A program made the translations under genes and the position numbers. Under the pieces are notes generated by a model that worked only from the letters and a program-made list of their open reading frames with translations, did not search any database and had not been told where the DNA came from. From Sporosarcina cyprini (lineage in GTDB: Bacteria; Bacillota; Bacilli; Bacillales_A; Planococcaceae), in the NCBI RefSeq assembly GCF_022048975.1, contig NZ_JAKMHX010000013.1, forward strand, positions 62,001-126,000: a stretch of 64,000 bases of DNA, written 5' to 3'. Each line of letters opens with the position of its first letter. Positions within the stretch are counted from its first letter, which is position 1. Below are positions 60,634 to 64,000 of this stretch, piece by piece.

Positions 60634-62187
60634 TTATTCTTCTGTCGACGAATTTTCTTCTTTTGCAGCAACACCAGCACCCGATTTAGTAGCAGATAGT
60701 TCTTCGGTCAGTCGGTCGATGCTAGGGCGTAGCGTGTTTTTGCCTACGTAGCTTTCCATCATTTCTTTGACGTCGATGCCGGAAGAAGCCTTTAGGGATT
60801 CTTGCAGCGTGGACATGAGATTCGTTGCGTAGGAGGTTACTTTGTTGGCGCCGCCACCTTCGCCGCCGCCCGTGTCCACAACCGTGATCTTGTCGATGTT
60901 GGATAGTGGGCTTGCGACTTGTTTCGCATATTCAGGAATCATGCGGACAATCATATCAAGGACAGCTGCCTGGCCATACTGTTCGAAGGCTTCCGCAATT
61001 TTGCGCTTGGCTTCGGCTTCGGCGAGACCTTTAAGACGAATGACATCGGCTTCGGATTCCCCTTGTGCCCGTTGCGAGTCGGCTTTTGCCAAACCATCAA
61101 GCCGAATTTTTTCCGCTTCGGCAGCGGCTCTAGCCTCGATGCGGTATTTTTCAGCATCGGCTTCTGCCAACTGACGGGATTTTTCAGCCGCTGCGTTTTG
61201 CTCAATCGCATAACGGTCGGCGTCTGCCTTTTTCTTAACTTCGGAGTCGTACTGTCTTTCCCGACGCAAGATCTCTTTCTCTTCCAATTCGATTTGCTTT
61301 TGACGCTCAATGATGCGGACTTGCATCTCTTGCTCGGTTACTTCTTGTTTAGCCCGTGCGGATTCCAGTTCATATGCTTGGTCCGCCCGCGCTTTCGCCA
61401 CGTCTTGCTCTCGGCGGTACTCGGCCACTTTCAACTGGTTTTCTTTTTCTGCTTCAGCAATTTCAGTAGCACGCTCAATTTCAGCCTTTTGTGCTTCCTT
61501 CGATGCTTCAGCATTTTTGATGCGCGTTTCTTTTTCCGCTTCTGCAGTTGCAATATCAGCGTCGCGTTTTACTTGTGCGATCCTCGGCTTCCCTAATGAA
61601 TCAAGATATCCGTTCTTATCGCGCACATCTTTAATAGTAAAGGAGACAATGACAAGCCCCATTTTCGCAAGGTCTTGCGAAGCAACCCGCTGTACTTCTT
61701 GTGAGAACTTATCACGGTTCTTATAGATCTCCTCGACCGTCATCGAGCCTAAGATGGAGCGCAAATGGCCTTCTAGAACTTCTTTCGCTTCATTTTCACG
61801 GTCATCCTTTGATTTTCCTAAAAATTGTTCGGCCGCCGTTGCGATTTCCGAGATGGAACCGCCAATCTTGATGATGGCTGTGCCGTCGGCCATCACTGGA
61901 ACACCTTGTTCCGTGTATACTTCTGGTGTTGTTACTTCCAATTTGCTTGAAAGTAAGCTGAGCGGTTCCGATTGCTGGAATACCGGGAAGACGAACGTAC
62001 CGCCACCACGAATGATTTTGATCCGGTTTCCGGAATCATCCGTATGTACATTTTTGGAGCCGAGATAGCTTCCTGTCACGATTAGCGCTTCATCCGGTCC
62101 GACCGTCTTGTACTTCGAGACGTAGACAAGGATGATGGCTAGCAGAATAAATGCCACAATCCCAATGATAATAAAAATACTTGGCAT
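60634..62187 (-). CDS. floT: Flotillin-like protein of functional membrane microdomains
   Basis: 517 residues. Scaffold protein of lipid-raft-like microdomains. Seen: an N-terminal membrane hairpin (FIIIGIVAFILLAIILVYVS), an SPFH/PHB domain (about 30-200), then a long coiled coil rich in Glu-Ala repeats (AEAEKE, AADAEKYRIEA types) and a Gly-rich GGGEGGGANK followed by a short C-terminal oligomerisation region. Matches B. subtilis FloT (YuaG). Downstream of the NfeD-like gene, 36 bases away, in one sigma-W-type transcript. Confidence 0.94.
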   Translation of the reverse strand: MPSIFIIIGIVAFILLAIILVYVSKYKTVGPDEALIVTGSYLGSKNVHTDDSGNRIKIIRGGGTFVFPVFQQSEPLSLLSSKLEVTTPEVYTEQGVPVMADGTAIIKIGGSISEIATAAEQFLGKSKDDRENEAKEVLEGHLRSILGSMTVEEIYKNRDKFSQEVQRVASQDLAKMGLVIVSFTIKDVRDKNGYLDSLGKPRIAQVKRDADIATAEAEKETRIKNAEASKEAQKAEIERATEIAEAEKENQLKVAEYRREQDVAKARADQAYELESARAKQEVTEQEMQVRIIERQKQIELEEKEILRRERQYDSEVKKKADADRYAIEQNAAAEKSRQLAEADAEKYRIEARAAAEAEKIRLDGLAKADSQRAQGESEADVIRLKGLAEAEAKRKIAEAFEQYGQAAVLDMIVRMIPEYAKQVASPLSNIDKITVVDTGGGEGGGANKVTSYATNLMSTLQESLKASSGIDVKEMMESYVGKNTLRPSIDRLTEELSATKSGAGVAAKEENSSTEE

Positions 62188-62223
62188 CGCAATTCCCCCT
62201 TATAATAATTTATTAGTTTGATC

Positions 62224-62757
62224 TTACGAAAAACGGAACGGTTCATACTCCTTGACGATGAATGTGCCTTCCTTCACTTCAATAACAAGCACTTCCTTGC
62301 CGTACTCGATCGGTTCGTTCTCATAGCCCGCCGCTCGCTTGTTAATGATGCCGTTCACTGTTTCAATGATGATTTCGCCGAAGCCGTCCACCGGAATCGG
62401 CACAATGACTTTGCCGACCTGGCCGGTTAACGATTCATCGGTGTACGTCATCGAAACCTCCGCAGATTTCAATGGTAGGAGTACGAAAAAATAGAGGAGT
62501 ACGTCCAGCAGGATAGCACCGACAAGCGACACAACCAAGATAAGGCTATGATTCCATCCTGTCACTAATTCCAGGATATACCCGATTGCCGCGGTGAATG
62601 TAATAAATGCCAAAATGACAGCTGGATCTAGAAATGGACTGCCTTCACCGATCCCCTCCGCGATATCACTGAAGAAGATGTATAATATTGTAGCTAGACC
62701 AGCAATAATAAGGACAGTCAGATAAACTTGCACAATCGGCATGCCAAACAGTTCCAA
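62224..62757 (-). CDS. NfeD-like membrane protein (YuaF-like)
   Basis: 177 residues. Seen: three membrane segments in the first ~105 residues and a C-terminal OB-fold (LTGQVGKVIVPIPVDGFGEIIIE...GKEVLVIEVKEGTFIVK). In B. subtilis YuaF partners FloT (YuaFG). The start is TTG at 62755-62757, eight bases after GGAGG. A longer open frame up to 62844 would overlap the promoter itself and is ruled out. Co-transcribed with floT. Confidence 0.88.
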   Translation of the reverse strand: MELFGMPIVQVYLTVLIIAGLATILYIFFSDIAEGIGEGSPFLDPAVILAFITFTAAIGYILELVTGWNHSLILVVSLVGAILLDVLLYFFVLLPLKSAEVSMTYTDESLTGQVGKVIVPIPVDGFGEIIIETVNGIINKRAAGYENEPIEYGKEVLVIEVKEGTFIVKEYEPFRFS

Positions 62758-62798
62758 AGCCAACACCTCCGCTTCCTTCTTTCCTACTCGGTTATATA

Positions 62799-62824
62799 TA
62801 CGGCCCATCCTCCTATAAGTTTCA
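62799..62824 (-). promoter_or_regulatory. Sigma-W-type promoter of the nfeD-floT operon
   Basis: Minus strand: TGAAAC at 62824-62819, exactly 16 bp, then CGTATA starting at 62802. It matches the ECF consensus TGAAAC-N16-CGTA used by yuaFG in B. subtilis. Confidence 0.85.
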
Positions 62825-62943
62825 ATTATCGAAAACTTTTTCAAAAAAACCGGCAGCCGAATATTTCATCATTCATTCACATTTAAAGTAAATTCTTTTA
62901 AAGTCCGCAAATAAAATTTGTATGGTTTTTTGTCGAAATTTGC

Positions 62944-62949
62944 TATGAT
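62944..62949 (+). promoter_or_regulatory. Extended -10 element of the DUF47-pit operon
   Basis: TGC-TATGAT forms an extended -10 (TGN upstream of TATGAT) 43 bases before the ATG of the DUF47 gene. No convincing -35 is seen, as is common for extended -10 promoters. Confidence 0.5.
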
Positions 62950-62991
62950 AGGAATACTGAAATTGATTCCGGAAACGGATGGAGGCTTGAC

Positions 62992-63612
62992 ATGTTTAGT
63001 CCACGTAAAACCGATCCATTTTTCTCAGCATTGCTCACGATTGCAGAACATGTGAAAGAAGCGATGCACTATGCCAATGACTTTAAAGTGACATCAGTCG
63101 CTGACTTGAAAGAAGTAAGTGTTCAATTGAAGAAGTACGAGACCGAGGGTGATGATCTGATCCATGATTTGATCTCGAAATTGAATACATCTTTCATGAC
63201 ACCGATTGAACGGGAAGATATATTGCAGCTGGCTATCAAAATGGATGATATCCTTGATGGCATCGAGCATTTTGTAGCGAATTTGGAAATGTTCTCCCTT
63301 ACAGAAATTGATGAATATATTCAAAAATTCATGGAGAACATCGTTAAAAGTTCAGACGAAATTGTGAAGGCCATGGAATTGCTAGCGCGCAAGAAACTTG
63401 TCGCGATGCGAGATCATGCTGTACAGATTAAAGAATATGAACGGATTTGCGACGAAGTGCTGCGCACCTCGATCAAACAGCTTTTCCTTCGGGAGAAAGA
63501 TCCGATCCGCATCATCCAGTTCAAGGACATGTACGAGCTGTTGGAAGATATTGCTGACCACTGCCAAGACGTAGCGAACACAATCGAAACGATCATCATG
63601 CGTAATGCGTAA
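62992..63612 (+). CDS. DUF47/PhoU-like accessory protein of the phosphate transporter (YkaA-like)
   Basis: 206 residues, all-alpha PhoU-like helical bundle. Seen: MFSPRKTDPFFSALLTIAEHV, YETEGDDLIHDL with metal-type Glu/Asp pairs, FMTPIEREDILQLA and DDILDGIEHF. Known to be encoded next to PiT-family transporters and thought to regulate them. Only 11 bases before the pit gene. TGGAGG before the ATG. Confidence 0.92.
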   Translation: MFSPRKTDPFFSALLTIAEHVKEAMHYANDFKVTSVADLKEVSVQLKKYETEGDDLIHDLISKLNTSFMTPIEREDILQLAIKMDDILDGIEHFVANLEMFSLTEIDEYIQKFMENIVKSSDEIVKAMELLARKKLVAMRDHAVQIKEYERICDEVLRTSIKQLFLREKDPIRIIQFKDMYELLEDIADHCQDVANTIETIIMRNA

Positions 63613-63623
63613 GGGGTAAGCAG

Positions 63624-64000
63624 ATGGATACATTTGTAATACTCACCGTTCTCATTGTAATTTTTGCTTTGGCATTTGATTTTATCAATGGATTCCACGA
63701 CACCGCGAATGCCATTGCTACTTCTGTATCAACTCGGGCTCTGAAACCGCGCACGGCCATTTATATGGCCGCTATCATGAATTTTATAGGCGCTTTGACT
63801 TTTACCGGTGTTGCTAAAACCATTTCGAAGGATATCGTAGACCCATTTGTGCTGGAAAACGGTTCTCTCGTCATTTTAGCTGCCCTCATTTCAGCGATTA
63901 TCTGGAATTTGGTCACTTGGTATTTTGGAATTCCTTCAAGTTCGTCCCATGCATTGATCGGTTCCATTGCAGGGGCCGCCATCTCTGCTGCTGGTTTTGC
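63624..64000 (+). CDS. pit: Low-affinity inorganic phosphate transporter (PiT family), 3' end outside window
   Basis: The 125 N-terminal residues are visible. Seen: the PiT signature FDFINGFHDTANAIATSV and membrane helices around it, then WYFGIPSSSSHALIGSIAG, the second conserved half-motif. Imports phosphate with H+ (or Na+). The ATG follows AAGGGGTAAGC. The right edge cuts the gene. Confidence 0.94.
   Translation, partial: MDTFVILTVLIVIFALAFDFINGFHDTANAIATSVSTRALKPRTAIYMAAIMNFIGALTFTGVAKTISKDIVDPFVLENGSLVILAALISAIIWNLVTWYFGIPSSSSHALIGSIAGAAISAAGF

Noticed and set aside
62758..62844. N-terminal extension of the NfeD-like protein
   Set aside because: It overlaps the -10 and -35 elements of the sigma-W-type promoter, so it cannot be translated from that transcript.

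Overview
The window is an ordinary-looking chromosomal stretch of a Gram-positive Bacillales bacterium. It most resembles the Planococcaceae (Sporosarcina-like). I infer this from close matches to Bacillus subtilis families (NsrR/Hmp, YclNOPQ, NiaP, HflX, SigV/RsiV, GuaD, flotillin plus NfeD), strong AGGAGG ribosome sites, frequent TTG/GTG starts, and sigma-B- and sigma-W-type promoters. I saw no rRNA, tRNA, insertion sequence, prophage or CRISPR array. About 65 protein genes were supported, two of them cut by the window edges. Two more are remnants.

Layout. 1-2349: pyrophosphatase end, then the divergent nsrR/hmp nitric-oxide pair. 2393-6313: YkvI-like membrane protein, a sigma-B-type stress gene of the DJ-1/PfpI family, a 3-methyladenine DNA glycosylase, a MazG-like pyrophosphatase and a serine hydrolase. 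6422-10644: a five-gene minus-strand operon (DUF6054-like protein, phosphotransferase-like protein, uracil-DNA glycosylase-like protein, P-loop kinase, BmrA-like ABC exporter). 10729-15460: lipoprotein, membrane protein, niacin transporter with a NiaR-like operator, FapA-like protein. 15621-19255: Fur-controlled siderophore importer yclNOPQ. 19779-22895: lipoprotein under a sigma-W-type promoter, then a VOC protein and HflX. 23040-29475: an unusual exopolysaccharide-type locus with a double-receiver response regulator, a membrane-anchored HEAT protein, a processive GT2 glycosyltransferase, and a convergent 1029-residue glycoside-hydrolase-like protein.

29977-44561: proline symporter, guanine deaminase, acyl-CoA ligase, YerD-like enzyme, nitroreductase, lipoproteins, a methyltransferase, a TPR/Dph6-like group and the sigV-rsiV ECF sigma/anti-sigma pair. 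44602-49778: DinB-like protein and a GntR-controlled sugar-acid operon (dehydrogenase, DUF1537 kinase, GntP permease). 49825-51789: a TetR-type repressor and two targets, each carrying the same 15-bp operator. 51927-57847: PCYCGC lipoprotein, HIT protein, fumarase, NUDIX hydrolase, cupin/HD-GYP protein and a MacB-like ABC pair. 58554-60453: an AT-rich island with a broken methyltransferase and two exported proteins. 60634-64000: the flotillin/NfeD pair under a sigma-W-type promoter, then a DUF47-PiT phosphate transporter.

The most unexpected feature is not a gene. Four separate intergenic arrays of degenerate repeats, each with its own unit sequence but all with a 20-21 bp period (two DNA turns), sit at about 12.8, 29.8, 44.1 and 58.2 kb, which is a near-regular spacing. 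They explain several spurious open frames and have no function that I can name.
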